Below, piece by piece: positions 32,978 to 42,265 of a stretch of 64,000 nucleotides of DNA. The notes under the pieces are model-generated. The model did not search any database and had not been told where the DNA came from. It worked only from the letters and a program-made list of their open reading frames with translations. How positions within the stretch are numbered: the stretch's first letter is position 1; each line of letters begins with the position of its first letter. Source of the stretch: Spirosoma profusum (GTDB lineage: Bacteria; Bacteroidota; Bacteroidia; Cytophagales; Spirosomataceae); the NCBI RefSeq assembly GCF_014699005.1, contig NZ_JACWZY010000003.1:310001-374000 (forward strand). The letters run 5' to 3'. The translations under genes were made by a program, and so were the position numbers.

Positions 32978-34099
32978 TTAGGGTGTACAGGATTTCGCAT
33001 TAATGACAACCTGCCCATCGACCAGGGTGTAGGAAGCATCAATTGATTGAACAATCACGTCGAGTTTCTGGAAAAGAGATTCTTCGGTCAGAGAGGCTGT
33101 TAACTGGCAATGTTCCAATACATCGTCATCATACACAATATCGATTCCATACGCCTTCTCCAACGTAGCGAATACGCGGGCAACGGGCGTTTCATCGAAC
33201 ACAAAACTGACTGGTACAGGTTGTTTGGTGTCAATACGTTGCGGAGTGTCGACCAGCGTTTTCGTGAACGTTTCGGTTTCGCGGGAGAAAACAACCTGTT
33301 GATTTGGTAGCAACAACACGCCCTGTCTGGTTTTATTGGAAGTCAATTGTTCCGTAGCAGACGGCCCCTTATAAACACTTACGTGACCTTGCTGAACCTG
33401 CACAACTACCTGCGGATCGCGGTCGAAGGAGCGAACGATAAAGCGCGTTCCAAGAACTCGGGTGATTACCTTATCGGCATAGACGTAGAACGGTTTCCGG
33501 GGATTTTTCAGAACGTCGAACGTAGCTTCGCCCAGTAAAAACACCGAACGTTCCTGCTGGCCATAAGAAGCCGGATACCGTAATCGGCTTTGCGGAGCCA
33601 ACACCACCAAAGAGCCATCGGGTAACCGAACGATTTCGGGTTTTTGACCAGAATTGATACGTTCCGTACTCGTTTCTTCAAGACGGGCACTTTGCTGTTG
33701 ATAGAATGAAGACGGGCTGTTCGCTGGTTTGACGTACCAATAGCTGATTCCAATTGCCAGCAGCAGGCAAGCCGCAGCCGACCAGTAAAACCAGCCGGTT
33801 TGCCAGCGTGAGCGAGGAATAATCGGCGCCGATTCGGCTCGATTAGTTGCTAAAATGCGATCTAATAATTGGGCCTGAGCTTCCTCGGAAAGGTACGTTC
33901 GGCTGTAGTCACTCAGCCCGGTTTGCACCGCTTTCAGCAACGTAACAGCCTGCTCCCAATCCGAACGCTGGTCGGGATGCTGGGCGAACCAATCGTCCCA
34001 GAATTGTGTCGACTGACGCGTTGGTGCCAGTTGATGCTTTATAAAAGCATCATCACATACAAACTGTATTATCCTGGAAGATTCGTAAGGATTTAGCAC
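32978..34099 (-). CDS. FecR-family anti-sigma factor
   Basis: 373 residues. The N-terminal cytoplasmic part has HPDQRSDWEQAVTLLKAV, then one membrane segment at about 106-122 (WFYWSAAACLLLAIGISYWY), a periplasmic FecR domain (VRLPDGSLVVLAPQSRLRYP, VFLLGEATFDVLKNPRKPFY) and a DUF4974 C-terminal domain (VSFVFDETPVARVFATLEKA). It receives the signal from the SusC STN domain and controls the ECF sigma factor encoded 58 bases upstream. The start codon appears to be GTG at 34099; no ATG fits the expected N-terminus. Confidence 0.92.
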   Translation of the reverse strand: MLNPYESSRIIQFVCDDAFIKHQLAPTRQSTQFWDDWFAQHPDQRSDWEQAVTLLKAVQTGLSDYSRTYLSEEAQAQLLDRILATNRAESAPIIPRSRWQTGWFYWSAAACLLLAIGISYWYVKPANSPSSFYQQQSARLEETSTERINSGQKPEIVRLPDGSLVVLAPQSRLRYPASYGQQERSVFLLGEATFDVLKNPRKPFYVYADKVITRVLGTRFIVRSFDRDPQVVVQVQQGHVSVYKGPSATEQLTSNKTRQGVLLLPNQQVVFSRETETFTKTLVDTPQRIDTKQPVPVSFVFDETPVARVFATLEKAYGIDIVYDDDVLEHCQLTASLTEESLFQKLDVIVQSIDASYTLVDGQVVINAKSCTP

Positions 34100-34157
34100 A
34101 AATTCGAGATTAAATTGTCAGTAGATGACAATTACTCTACGTTCATACTCACTTTGG

Positions 34158-34736
34158 TTAAAAAATTTGTAAAAAAAGAAAAACCAAAACCCATTGCCGG
34201 AGTTTTTCGATACCCCGAAATACCAGATTTTGCGCCGACTGTCGATTGATATCCAGCACTTCAGCGATTTCGCCGTAATCCAGTTCTTCCACAAAGCGTA
34301 ATCGAATCGCTTCCTGCTGGCGGGGTGGCAACTGGCTGATCAGTTTCTGAATCAGCTGTTCCCGATTTCCTTTGTCTTCCTGTTCGGTAAATAATTCTTC
34401 AGACGATGGCTCTGCCCAAAGTTCATCGAAATCAAATTGGGAGATAGATTGGCTTGGCCGCTGCTGCCGCTGTAACACGTGAAGGATACGTACTTTGAGC
34501 GCTTTTAGCAGATAATAACGAACATTTTCGGGGATGGTCAGGCGAGCGCGTTTCACCCAGATTTCGGTGAATACGTCGTGAATACAGTCAAAAACAAAAG
34601 ATTCAGACGCCGAAACCAGGCTCATGCCATAGCGATACATAGCCCGCACGTGCGCCCGATAGAGCGCTGTGTAAGCGTCTTCGTCGCCTTCCTGAAAGGC
34701 GATCCAGGTTTCAGTATCAGAATGAGTTGTTGGCAA
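34158..34736 (-). CDS. ECF-type RNA polymerase sigma factor
   Basis: 192 residues, sigma-70 family. Region 2 is seen in DEDAYTALYRAHVRAMYRYG and DCIHDVFTEIWVKRARL; region 4 in LPPRQQEAIRLRFVEELDYG and IAEVLDINRQSAQNLVFRGI. First gene of a leftward set with FecR, SusC and SusD, which is the standard Bacteroidota layout in which SusC signals to FecR, which controls this sigma factor. The C-terminal LVFLFLQIF is hydrophobic, as in many relatives. Confidence 0.93.
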   Translation of the reverse strand: MPTTHSDTETWIAFQEGDEDAYTALYRAHVRAMYRYGMSLVSASESFVFDCIHDVFTEIWVKRARLTIPENVRYYLLKALKVRILHVLQRQQRPSQSISQFDFDELWAEPSSEELFTEQEDKGNREQLIQKLISQLPPRQQEAIRLRFVEELDYGEIAEVLDINRQSAQNLVFRGIEKLRQWVLVFLFLQIF

Positions 34737-34869
34737 GGCGTAGGAGCTAAACCAGCCTACTAATGGTCGGCTCTAACTTCAAATTTATTATTATTTCACG
34801 ATTAATTGTTTTTTAATTCAGCAGAATTGTCGCGCAAATTGCTTTGTAGGCTAGACTCACTACGTTCCC

Positions 34870-35805
34870 ATGACTACGTTTTCACGGCGCCGTTTTCTAC
34901 AATCGTCTGCTGCGTTGGCAGGTGGCACTTTATTTACTTCTGGAATTCCTGCTTTCGCCCCGGCGCAAAAATCACTACGTTTGGGTGGCCCTATTTTCCT
35001 GAAAAGCGATGATCCTGGCGAACTGGCGCGCGAGCATCGTCGGCTACGTTATAGTGCCGCCTACGTACCAACTGTAGACCTGAAAGATTCAGCAAAAATT
35101 GACGCCATTCGCAAAGCGTTTGCTGCTCAGAACGTAGTGATTGCCGAAGTAGGCGCATGGGTAAATATGCTGGATGCTGACCCCGAAAAACGCAAAAAAA
35201 ATCTGGACTACGTAACAGAACGCTTAGCGCTGGCTGAAGCCGTAGGCGCACTCACCTGCGTAAACATCGGTGGCTCCTACAACCCAACTCGCTGGGACGG
35301 CCCCGACCCTCGCAACGTAACGCAGGAGTACATTGACGCAACCGTCGAAAATTGCCGGAAAGTGATCGATGCTGTGAAACCCAAACGGGCCAAATTTGCG
35401 CTCGAAATGATGGGCTGGAGCCTGCCCGACGGTCCCGATTCGTACCTGAAATTCATCAAAGCCATTGACCGACCGGCATTTGGTGCGCATATCGATATTG
35501 CCAACATCATCAATTCGCCAACGCGCTATTATAACAACACGGCGCTCATCAACGATACGTTCAAAAAATTAGGCCGCTGGATTGTGTCGTCGCACGCGAA
35601 GGACGTAGTGGGGCGCGATGTTCACTTCGCCGAAACCATGCCCGGACGCGGTGGCATGGACTATGTAGCGTACATCCGCAACGTAACGTCGCTGCCGCAG
35701 GAAGTGCCGCTATTGCTGGAACACCTGCGCACACCGGAAGAATATGACGAAGCCCGACAATACGTCATCAGTCAGGCCGATAAAGCTGGAGTGATGCTAG
35801 CGTAG
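34870..35805 (+). CDS. Sugar phosphate isomerase/epimerase-family TIM barrel, Tat-type leader
   Basis: 311 residues. Twin-arginine leader SRRRFLQSSAALAGGTLF, then a xylose-isomerase-like TIM barrel: VVIAEVGAWVNML, ALTCVNIGGSYNP, KFALEMMGWSLPD with a metal-binding Glu, FGAHIDIANIINS, WIVSSHAKDVV and PLLLEHLRTPEEY with the last metal ligand. Likely a divalent-metal-dependent isomerase or epimerase of a sugar or keto-sugar in the periplasm; the substrate is unknown. Divergent from the ECF sigma gene with 133 bases between starts. A second family member lies at 36544. Confidence 0.87.
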   Translation: MTTFSRRRFLQSSAALAGGTLFTSGIPAFAPAQKSLRLGGPIFLKSDDPGELAREHRRLRYSAAYVPTVDLKDSAKIDAIRKAFAAQNVVIAEVGAWVNMLDADPEKRKKNLDYVTERLALAEAVGALTCVNIGGSYNPTRWDGPDPRNVTQEYIDATVENCRKVIDAVKPKRAKFALEMMGWSLPDGPDSYLKFIKAIDRPAFGAHIDIANIINSPTRYYNNTALINDTFKKLGRWIVSSHAKDVVGRDVHFAETMPGRGGMDYVAYIRNVTSLPQEVPLLLEHLRTPEEYDEARQYVISQADKAGVMLA

Positions 35806-35850
35806 CTGTAAATTACTACCAGCATGACAAAATGGATGTTAGCTAACCTC

Positions 35851-36378
35851 CTATAATTCCGGAATTTCCCGTATCCTGACTTTCATAATGGGTTTCTCGC
35901 CATCGGGCACGATGGCAACGAACGTATTACTCACCGTTTCGCCGTTACGTAGCATGTGCCCTGCCTGAACGTAAGTCGTTGTGTTAACTTCCTTTCCCTC
36001 AGCATTCTTGATACGTTGTTGGTACGGCACCGAAAAAGGCCGCGCCATAATCTTGGCTCCCCTCGAAGTCAGGCGTTTGCCGGTAGCGTTTACACAATCG
36101 AAAAAAGCAAGCTGATTGAGGTCTTCCTGTCCCAGCAGGGTTTGTTTAGGCAGAAAAAGCTTGGTACAACTGCTCTTATTGCTGACGTAAATGGAGATTT
36201 CGTACCGCATGAAAATCTCGCCACTGATGTCGAGACGACGTTCGTTATTGATTTCATAGCCGTAGTCTAAGCCATTCAACTGCACCGGCTGACCTGCTTG
36301 TATATCCTGCGCCTGTTGGGCAAATAATGGATTATGGAGTATGGCCAGTAATAGGCAACTGGCTATCAATTGCTTCAT
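35851..36378 (-). CDS. Secreted protein of unknown function
   Basis: 175 residues. The ATG at 36378 begins a signal peptide (KQLIASCLLLAILHNPLFAQ). The frame is open further to 36507, but that part is encoded by an intergenic ATACAT-rich inverted repeat and is not expected to be translated. The mature part has ISIYVSNKSSCTKLFL, GAKIMARPFSVPYQQRI and ETVSNTFVAIVPDGEKPIM, probably a beta-sandwich with one Cys pair; I do not recognise the family. It converges with the TIM-barrel gene. Confidence 0.7.
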   Translation of the reverse strand: MKQLIASCLLLAILHNPLFAQQAQDIQAGQPVQLNGLDYGYEINNERRLDISGEIFMRYEISIYVSNKSSCTKLFLPKQTLLGQEDLNQLAFFDCVNATGKRLTSRGAKIMARPFSVPYQQRIKNAEGKEVNTTTYVQAGHMLRNGETVSNTFVAIVPDGEKPIMKVRIREIPEL

Positions 36379-36427
36379 AAAGACTGATTGGCAGTTAGAA
36401 CCGTAAAAATACAAATTACGCCCTATA

Positions 36428-36540
36428 ACGGGACAGGGGAATGTATAACGTAGGATGTATGAAGTATGGTGTATGGTATAGGATGTATAAAGTGCAAACG
36501 CCAACATTGGTTATACGTCAAATTTCATACGTCATACATT
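36428..36540. repeat. ATACAT-rich imperfect inverted repeat
   Basis: Left part with AATGTATAACGTAGGATGTA and right part ending TTCATACGTCATACATTT are imperfect complements. The words GTATGATA/ATAGGATGTATA also appear in the cleaner element at 51608, so both belong to one family. Confidence 0.6.
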
Positions 36541-36543
36541 TAT

Positions 36544-37476
36544 TTATGCCATTGCCTTACGCATCAGCTCGAGGCTTTGGCGGACGCCCGATTCGGCGGC
36601 TTCTTTGCCTTCGAATTCCAGTGATACGTAGCCTTTGTAATTCGCTTTTTTCAGGATGTCGAAGATACGTTTGTAGTCGAGGTCGAGCGAGTACCATTCG
36701 CCACCGCCATAATACGTTTTGGCCTGCACAAACGACGCATACGGTGCCACCTGCTCCAGTTTTTCGTATGGGTTTTCGAGGAAATTACCCGTATCCATCA
36801 ATACGCCCATCCAGGGAGAGTCGATGGCTTTTCGGATACGTAGCAGCCCTTCTGGCGTTGAGGATAACCCCCAGTGATTTTCGAGTGCCAGCATCACCCC
36901 GCATTCGGCGGCTTTGGGCAGGCATTTTTCAATACTATCAATAACCCATTTAAACCCTTCGTCCTCGGTATGACCGGGCAGAATCGGCTCGATACCGCGT
37001 TTTGTCATCAACTCATCGAACGATTTAATGGTGTTCCATCGCCCCGTGTTGAGCCGCATTGATGGAATGCCGAGTTTGTACGCCATTTCGATACCCTTAA
37101 TGGTATGCTCAATATTTTTCTGGCGTTCGGCCGCGTCGGGAAACACAAATCCCTGGTGAATAGACAGGCAAATCAGGTCGATTCCATTCAGAAACGCGTG
37201 CCGTTTTAACTTTTGCAGGTACGCATTGTCTTCACCCTCCATCTGCCGGTGCAGAATATCGACGCCTTCAAAACCCAGCCGGGCCGCTTCGTCGATCACC
37301 GTTTCGATGGGCACTTTGGTCTTTTTGAAATGCCAGTATGAATAAGACGACAAACCTAGTTTGATACGTCCTGCCGACGTAGGTGCGGGTTGAGCTAATG
37401 AATTGACAGACGGAAGCGCGGGCGAAACCGCAGCGAGAGCACTAGTGGTTAAAAAAGAGCGACGAGAGAACGACAT
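36544..37476 (-). CDS. Hydroxypyruvate isomerase-like TIM barrel, Tat-type leader
   Basis: 310 residues. Twin-arginine leader SFSRRSFLTTSALAAVSPAL, then a sugar phosphate isomerase/epimerase barrel: GLSSYSYWHFKKTKV, ARLGFEGVDILHRQMEGE, VMLALENHWGLSS (metal Glu), WMGVLMDTGNFLENP (metal Asp), ASFVQAKTYYGGG and YVSLEFEGKE (metal Glu). Likely periplasmic and metal dependent. The substrate is unknown. Similar type to the 34870 gene, but too different for a recent duplicate. Confidence 0.88.
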   Translation of the reverse strand: MSFSRRSFLTTSALAAVSPALPSVNSLAQPAPTSAGRIKLGLSSYSYWHFKKTKVPIETVIDEAARLGFEGVDILHRQMEGEDNAYLQKLKRHAFLNGIDLICLSIHQGFVFPDAAERQKNIEHTIKGIEMAYKLGIPSMRLNTGRWNTIKSFDELMTKRGIEPILPGHTEDEGFKWVIDSIEKCLPKAAECGVMLALENHWGLSSTPEGLLRIRKAIDSPWMGVLMDTGNFLENPYEKLEQVAPYASFVQAKTYYGGGEWYSLDLDYKRIFDILKKANYKGYVSLEFEGKEAAESGVRQSLELMRKAMA

Positions 37477-37554
37477 GCAAAAATAAGGTTTAGGGTAAGT
37501 ACAGGGCGGAATTACGGAAAAAAGTGGTGATTTTGCAATCTGGAAATTTTAACC

Positions 37555-37631
37555 GCAAAGGGCGCGAAGAGATGCGCAAAGGTTCGCGGAGTACGCTGCG
37601 TTTCTTTTGCGATTACCTTCGCGCCCTTTGC
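37555..37631. repeat. 15-bp inverted repeat of the GCAAAGGGCGCGAAG type
   Basis: GCAAAGGGCGCGAAG (37555-37569) and its exact complement (37617-37631) lie between two genes on the same strand, just after the M23 peptidase stop. Partly similar internal words (GCGCAAAGG) suggest a degenerate tandem origin. A terminator role is likely. Confidence 0.8.
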
Positions 37632-37643
37632 GCTTAAAAAAAC

Positions 37644-38495
37644 TTACTTCACCTCAGGAATATCGGCTGGCTCAATTAGCAAAAAGCCGGGATTGATGCG
37701 AGCGCCATGCCAGCGTGCTCCTAGGTGCAAGTGTGGCCCCGTTGTGCGACCAGTTTCGCCAACAGTCCCTATTTTCTGACCTTTCGTAACGGTTTCGTTT
37801 ACCTTGACATTAAGACTCTTAAGGTGAAAATACTCGCTGATCAGCCCGTTGCCGTGATCGATGTAAATCGAGTTGCCACTGAAAAAATGATTAGCAGCTA
37901 GTAGCACCCGGCCATTGCCAATGCTCAACGCCGGTTCACCGCCCGTAACCGGGTAATCCTGTCCCGTATGACGATCACGCGCCTGCCCATTGAAGGTTCG
38001 GCATGTACCAAAGTTGCCTTCGCCTTTTGGCAGCGGATCGGCTGGTTTACTCACCGGAAGATCGAACACCGCTGGACGTTCATCGCTTTTGTAACGTAGC
38101 AGCGGCAGTACCGTAGCCATTTCTTTTCGGTGGCGGGCCTGATTTGCCTTCGATACGTCGATATATTCAGTTTTGGTAAAGTTTTTAATGTCTTCCTGTA
38201 CACAAGGCTTTTCGATGACTCTCAACTTCGCACTTTCTAAACGGCCGCCGGTCGTTCGGCGCGAGATGGTGTAGGTGGCTGGTGTCATCTCCATATCGAC
38301 CGGGTAATAACAGGTGCCATTAACCGCTTTCCAGGCTTGTTTACCAAAACTGCATCGCAGGCAGTTGCCCGGCCAGCGCACAACGGCTCCCTGGGCAACC
38401 GTAACTGATTTGGGAGCGGTGGCTGTTTGAGCGTAACCTTGGCTACCAACGTAGCAAATCAGGCAGAAAAGCAGACGTAACGAATGGGTTTTCAT
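37644..38495 (-). CDS. M23-family secreted metallopeptidase
   Basis: 283 residues. Signal peptide to about residue 22 (LLFCLICYVGSQGYA). The zinc site of a lysostaphin-like M23 domain is complete: His176 and Asp180 in RDRHTGQDYP, and His255/His257 in TGPHLHLGARWHG; IYIDHGNGLISEYFHLKSL lies between. The N-terminal ~150 residues carry CLRCSFGKQAW and other Cys positions of unknown role. Expected to cleave cell-wall peptides or act on a secreted peptide. It lies alone before an inverted repeat. Confidence 0.92.
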   Translation of the reverse strand: MKTHSLRLLFCLICYVGSQGYAQTATAPKSVTVAQGAVVRWPGNCLRCSFGKQAWKAVNGTCYYPVDMEMTPATYTISRRTTGGRLESAKLRVIEKPCVQEDIKNFTKTEYIDVSKANQARHRKEMATVLPLLRYKSDERPAVFDLPVSKPADPLPKGEGNFGTCRTFNGQARDRHTGQDYPVTGGEPALSIGNGRVLLAANHFFSGNSIYIDHGNGLISEYFHLKSLNVKVNETVTKGQKIGTVGETGRTTGPHLHLGARWHGARINPGFLLIEPADIPEVK

Positions 38496-38667
38496 AGGGA
38501 GTTGGGGCAGTTATTTGTGTGCTATTCTAACCCGATCAGTCAGGAAATGTTCGGCAAGTGACCGGGTAGTTTATACTCCAGAAACGCTTATTAATTCATT
38601 AATCGGAGTAAACTTGGTGAATTGAAATTGCCCAGGTTTTCCATTGGCCGACAACCCTTTTTTACGC

Positions 38668-41600
38668 ATGATCACCTTACCAACCTCGCCTAAATCTGTT
38701 CTCCGTTCGTTCATAACCGTTGGCGTGATGGCTGGCCTGTATGCCTGTGCTACGTCCCCCAAAGCCGTTAATCAGATGTCGATGGCTGCGACGACCGACG
38801 TTGCTGATACGTCTCCGACTCCCGTTCCGGTTGAGCCAAAGCAGGCGACTCCGGCGCGTATCCTCGTTTTTTCGAAGACAAAAGGCTGGAATCACACGTC
38901 GATTCCGGCGGGTATTGCGGCTATTCAGAAGTTGGGAAGGGAGAATAATTTTCGAGTCGATACCACCAAAAATGCTAACTATTTCGTCGATGATAGTCTG
39001 AAACACTATCAGGCCGTTGTCTGGCTGAGCACGACTGGTAACGTACTGAACCAGAGTCAACAGGCTGCGTTTGAGCGGTATATCCAGGCCGGTGGCGGCT
39101 ACATGGGCATTCACGCGGCTGCCGATACGGAATACGACTGGCCGTGGTATAACAAACTGGTAGGCGGTTATTTTTCGAGTCATCCGAGTCAGCCCAACGT
39201 GCGCAAGGCGATGGTCGACGTACTGAACAAAAAACACATCTCTACCGAACACCTGCCCGACCGCTGGGAACGTACCGACGAATGGTACAATTACCGCTCG
39301 CTCTACTCCGGCCTGAACGTACTGGCCAATCTGGATGAGAATACATACGATGGTGGAACCAACGGCAGCAATCACCCGATTGCGTGGTACCATGAATTCG
39401 ACGGAGGCCGAGCATATTACACGGGTGGTGGACATACCGACGAAAGTTTCACCGAACCACTCTTTGTTAAGCACATGCTGGGTGGACTAAAATGGGCAAT
39501 GGGAGATGGCAAACCATTGGATTACAGTAAGTCATACGCTGTAATAATGCCCGAAGAAAATCGCTTCGTGAAAACTGTACTGGTCAACGATTTGAACGAA
39601 CCGATGGAACTGGCCGTAGCCAAAGACGGTCGCGTATTCTTTACCGAACGTAGCGGCAACCTGTCAGTCTATGATACACGTACCAACAAAAGTGCGCTGG
39701 TGCATCGGTTCGACGTACCGACGAAAGCAGGACATGGGGTTCAGGGAATTACGTTAGATCCCAATTTTGCGACGAACCACTGGCTGTATATTTATTATTC
39801 GCCCCAGTTCGAAAAAGATCCGTTCTACAACCTGTCGCGGTTTGTGGTGAAAGACGACAATACGCTGGACGTAGCATCGGAAAAAGTCCTGTTGAAAGTG
39901 CCCAGCATTGATGCGCCCGGCTCTCACCACGGCGGGTCAATCGCATTCGACAAAGAAGGCAATCTGTACCTGTCTACCGGCGACCACACGAATCCGTTTC
40001 CCTCGAACGGTTATGCGCCAATCGATGCCCGTCCTGATCAGCTAGCTGCCGACGCTCGTGCCACAGCCGCCAATACGAACGATTTTCGAGGGAAAATACT
40101 ACGTATCCGCCCACAGCCTGACGGTACGTATATCGTTCCGGAGGGTAATCTTTTCCCAAAAGGAACGGATAAGACGCTCCCCGAAATTTACACAATGGGA
40201 CTTCGGAATCCATATCGCATCGCGCTCAATCCCAAATCCTCAGTGTTGTATTGGGGTGAAATCGGACCGGATGCTGGCAAAGACAGTACGTTAGGGCCGC
40301 GCGGTTATGATGAGTTTAATCAGGCAAAAAAAGCCGGAAATTTTGGCTGGCCGCTCTTTATCGGCAATAGTCAGCCGTATCCAGCCAACGATTTCGCTAC
40401 CAAAGTTATCGGCCAGCGTTTCGACCCGAAAGACCCGGTTAATGATTCGCCAAAAAGTAACGGCCTTCAGCATTTGCCGCCGGTCAATCCGGCCATGATC
40501 TGGTATCCGTATGCGGCCTCCAAAGAATTCCCGGAACTGGGGCAGGGTGGACGTAGCGCGATGGCAGGAGAGTTCTATAGCTTCGACAAGAACTCAACTT
40601 CGAAAACCAAATTCCCGGAATACTACGATGGCGCCCTGTTCATCTTCGACTGGATGCGTAACTGGGTGCTAGCCGTCCGCGTCGACAAAGACGACAATTA
40701 CCAACGTAACGAACCCTTCATGGCCGCTGCTGGTGATTTCCGGCGACCCATCGATCTGGCCTTTGGCAAAGACGGCGTGATGTATATGCTCGAATACGGC
40801 TCGGTGTATGGTGCCGATAACGACGACGCCCGGCTGGTGAAAATTGAATATAATATAGGAAATCGTCCGCCAGTTGCTCGCGCTCAGGTGATTGACTCGG
40901 CGGCTGTGGCGCTACGTAACGCCCGCGCCTACCTGACCTCCGACGGACGTAACGCGCCGGCCATCCACGAAGCCATAGGACAAGCACCGCTACGTGTGCA
41001 GTTTGGCGGACGGGGTACGGATATGGATGAAGACGCGCTAACGTACCAGTGGCTGTTCGATGGAAAAACTGTTGGCGCTACCAAGCCGAATGCTACGTAT
41101 ACCTACACGCAACCGGGTGTGTATAAGGCTATCCTGAAAGTAACCGACCAAACCGGGCAGGTCGGCATGGACACGATTCAGGTGAAGGTCGGAAACGCCA
41201 AACCGGAAGTTGCCATCACCACAATGGGTAACAAGTCGTTTTACTGGAATGGTAAGCCATTCAACTACGTAGTGAAAGTAGCTGATAAAGAGGACAAAAA
41301 GATAGACCCGAAACGTATTAAGGTCGTGTACGAATACAGCGCCCAGCCGGGAACTACTCCTGCTACGTCCCCTCAACAGGGCCATCAGGATTTAGCGATG
41401 ATTGGCAATGGTTCGCTCGGTAAAAATCTGGTTATCAATAGCGATTGCAAAGCCTGTCATACTATCGATAAGCCATCCGTTGGGCCAACGTTTCTGGCGG
41501 TAGCGAATCGGTATAAAGGCCAAGCTGGAACGGTAGAGCGACTTGCCAAAAAAATCATTGAAGGTGGGGGAGGGGCCTGGAGCAAAGACCACCTGATGAG

Positions 41601-42207
41601 CGCCCATCCGCAGATTCCGGTTCAGGACGCGCAGGAAATGGTAAAATACATTTTCTCACTGACCGACGCCCGCAAACAAAAAGCGGTGCCGCAACAGGGC
41701 TCACTCGCGCTCAACGAACATAAACCTGAAGAAGCACGTGGCCAGTACACGCTAATTGCTTCATACACAGATAATGGTGACGCTAGCAAACGCGTTGGCC
41801 CTTTAACCGGTGCGGACGTAGTGACGCTACGTAACGCCAAAATAAAAACCATCAACGCCGATGCTTACGTTGGTTTCCCTCGGTTTGGCAATCGCCTGAG
41901 TGCCGGAAATCACAAAGCCTACGTACTGATCAAAGACGTTGACCTGACCAACATCAAATCGCTTACCTACGAATATTCATCCCAGAATAAAGACGGGGAA
42001 ATCGAAATCCGGCTTGATTCCTATGCGGCCCCGGTCGTGAGCCGAACCGCTTACAAATCTACTGGCGACTGGAAAAATATGAACGAGGTAACCGGTCAGT
42101 TCGACAAGCCGATCACTGGTAAGCACGACGTATACGTAGTAGTCATCAAACGCGATAAGCCCAACGAGGGGATTATTCAGCTGAGTAGTATACAGTTTAA
42201 TGAATGA
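38668..42207 (+). CDS. ThuA / PQQ-type sugar dehydrogenase / PKD / cytochrome c / CBM lipoprotein
   Basis: 1179 residues; ATG at 38668 chosen because it leads into a lipoprotein signal (TVGVMAGLYAC). Order seen: ThuA domain about 65-285 (RILVFSKTKGWNHTSIPAGI, GGGYMGIHAAADTEYDW); glucose/sorbosone dehydrogenase propeller about 300-735 (LNEPMELAVAKDGRVFFTER, GSHHGGSIAFDKEGNLYLST, MGLRNPYRIALNP); PKD domain about 765-860; c-type haem motif CKACH at 927-931 with a downstream Met in DHLMSAHP; and a C-terminal carbohydrate-binding-like domain. Probably oxidises sugars outside the cytoplasmic membrane and passes electrons through its own haem. A terminator follows at 42224. Confidence 0.93.
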   Translation: MITLPTSPKSVLRSFITVGVMAGLYACATSPKAVNQMSMAATTDVADTSPTPVPVEPKQATPARILVFSKTKGWNHTSIPAGIAAIQKLGRENNFRVDTTKNANYFVDDSLKHYQAVVWLSTTGNVLNQSQQAAFERYIQAGGGYMGIHAAADTEYDWPWYNKLVGGYFSSHPSQPNVRKAMVDVLNKKHISTEHLPDRWERTDEWYNYRSLYSGLNVLANLDENTYDGGTNGSNHPIAWYHEFDGGRAYYTGGGHTDESFTEPLFVKHMLGGLKWAMGDGKPLDYSKSYAVIMPEENRFVKTVLVNDLNEPMELAVAKDGRVFFTERSGNLSVYDTRTNKSALVHRFDVPTKAGHGVQGITLDPNFATNHWLYIYYSPQFEKDPFYNLSRFVVKDDNTLDVASEKVLLKVPSIDAPGSHHGGSIAFDKEGNLYLSTGDHTNPFPSNGYAPIDARPDQLAADARATAANTNDFRGKILRIRPQPDGTYIVPEGNLFPKGTDKTLPEIYTMGLRNPYRIALNPKSSVLYWGEIGPDAGKDSTLGPRGYDEFNQAKKAGNFGWPLFIGNSQPYPANDFATKVIGQRFDPKDPVNDSPKSNGLQHLPPVNPAMIWYPYAASKEFPELGQGGRSAMAGEFYSFDKNSTSKTKFPEYYDGALFIFDWMRNWVLAVRVDKDDNYQRNEPFMAAAGDFRRPIDLAFGKDGVMYMLEYGSVYGADNDDARLVKIEYNIGNRPPVARAQVIDSAAVALRNARAYLTSDGRNAPAIHEAIGQAPLRVQFGGRGTDMDEDALTYQWLFDGKTVGATKPNATYTYTQPGVYKAILKVTDQTGQVGMDTIQVKVGNAKPEVAITTMGNKSFYWNGKPFNYVVKVADKEDKKIDPKRIKVVYEYSAQPGTTPATSPQQGHQDLAMIGNGSLGKNLVINSDCKACHTIDKPSVGPTFLAVANRYKGQAGTVERLAKKIIEGGGGAWSKDHLMSAHPQIPVQDAQEMVKYIFSLTDARKQKAVPQQGSLALNEHKPEEARGQYTLIASYTDNGDASKRVGPLTGADVVTLRNAKIKTINADAYVGFPRFGNRLSAGNHKAYVLIKDVDLTNIKSLTYEYSSQNKDGEIEIRLDSYAAPVVSRTAYKSTGDWKNMNEVTGQFDKPITGKHDVYVVVIKRDKPNEGIIQLSSIQFNE

Positions 42208-42223
42208 TACGTAGTGATCAGTT

Positions 42224-42260
42224 AGCCCGAAATTTGAAGGCATGGTTACGGGCTTTTTTT
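42224..42260 (+). terminator. Intrinsic terminator of the ThuA/dehydrogenase gene
   Basis: Stem AGCCCG / CGGGCT (42224-42229, 42249-42254) followed by a run of T, 17 bases after the stop. Confidence 0.75.
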
Positions 42261-42265
42261 AACTT

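Noticed and set aside
27428-34736. Calling the region a polysaccharide-utilisation locus with a named substrate
   Set aside because: Only the SusCD and regulatory genes are present; there is no hydrolase to indicate the glycan.
36379-36507. N-terminal extension of the 35851 gene
   Set aside because: It is encoded by an ATACAT-rich inverted repeat and would precede a perfectly good signal peptide, so translation most likely starts at 36378.
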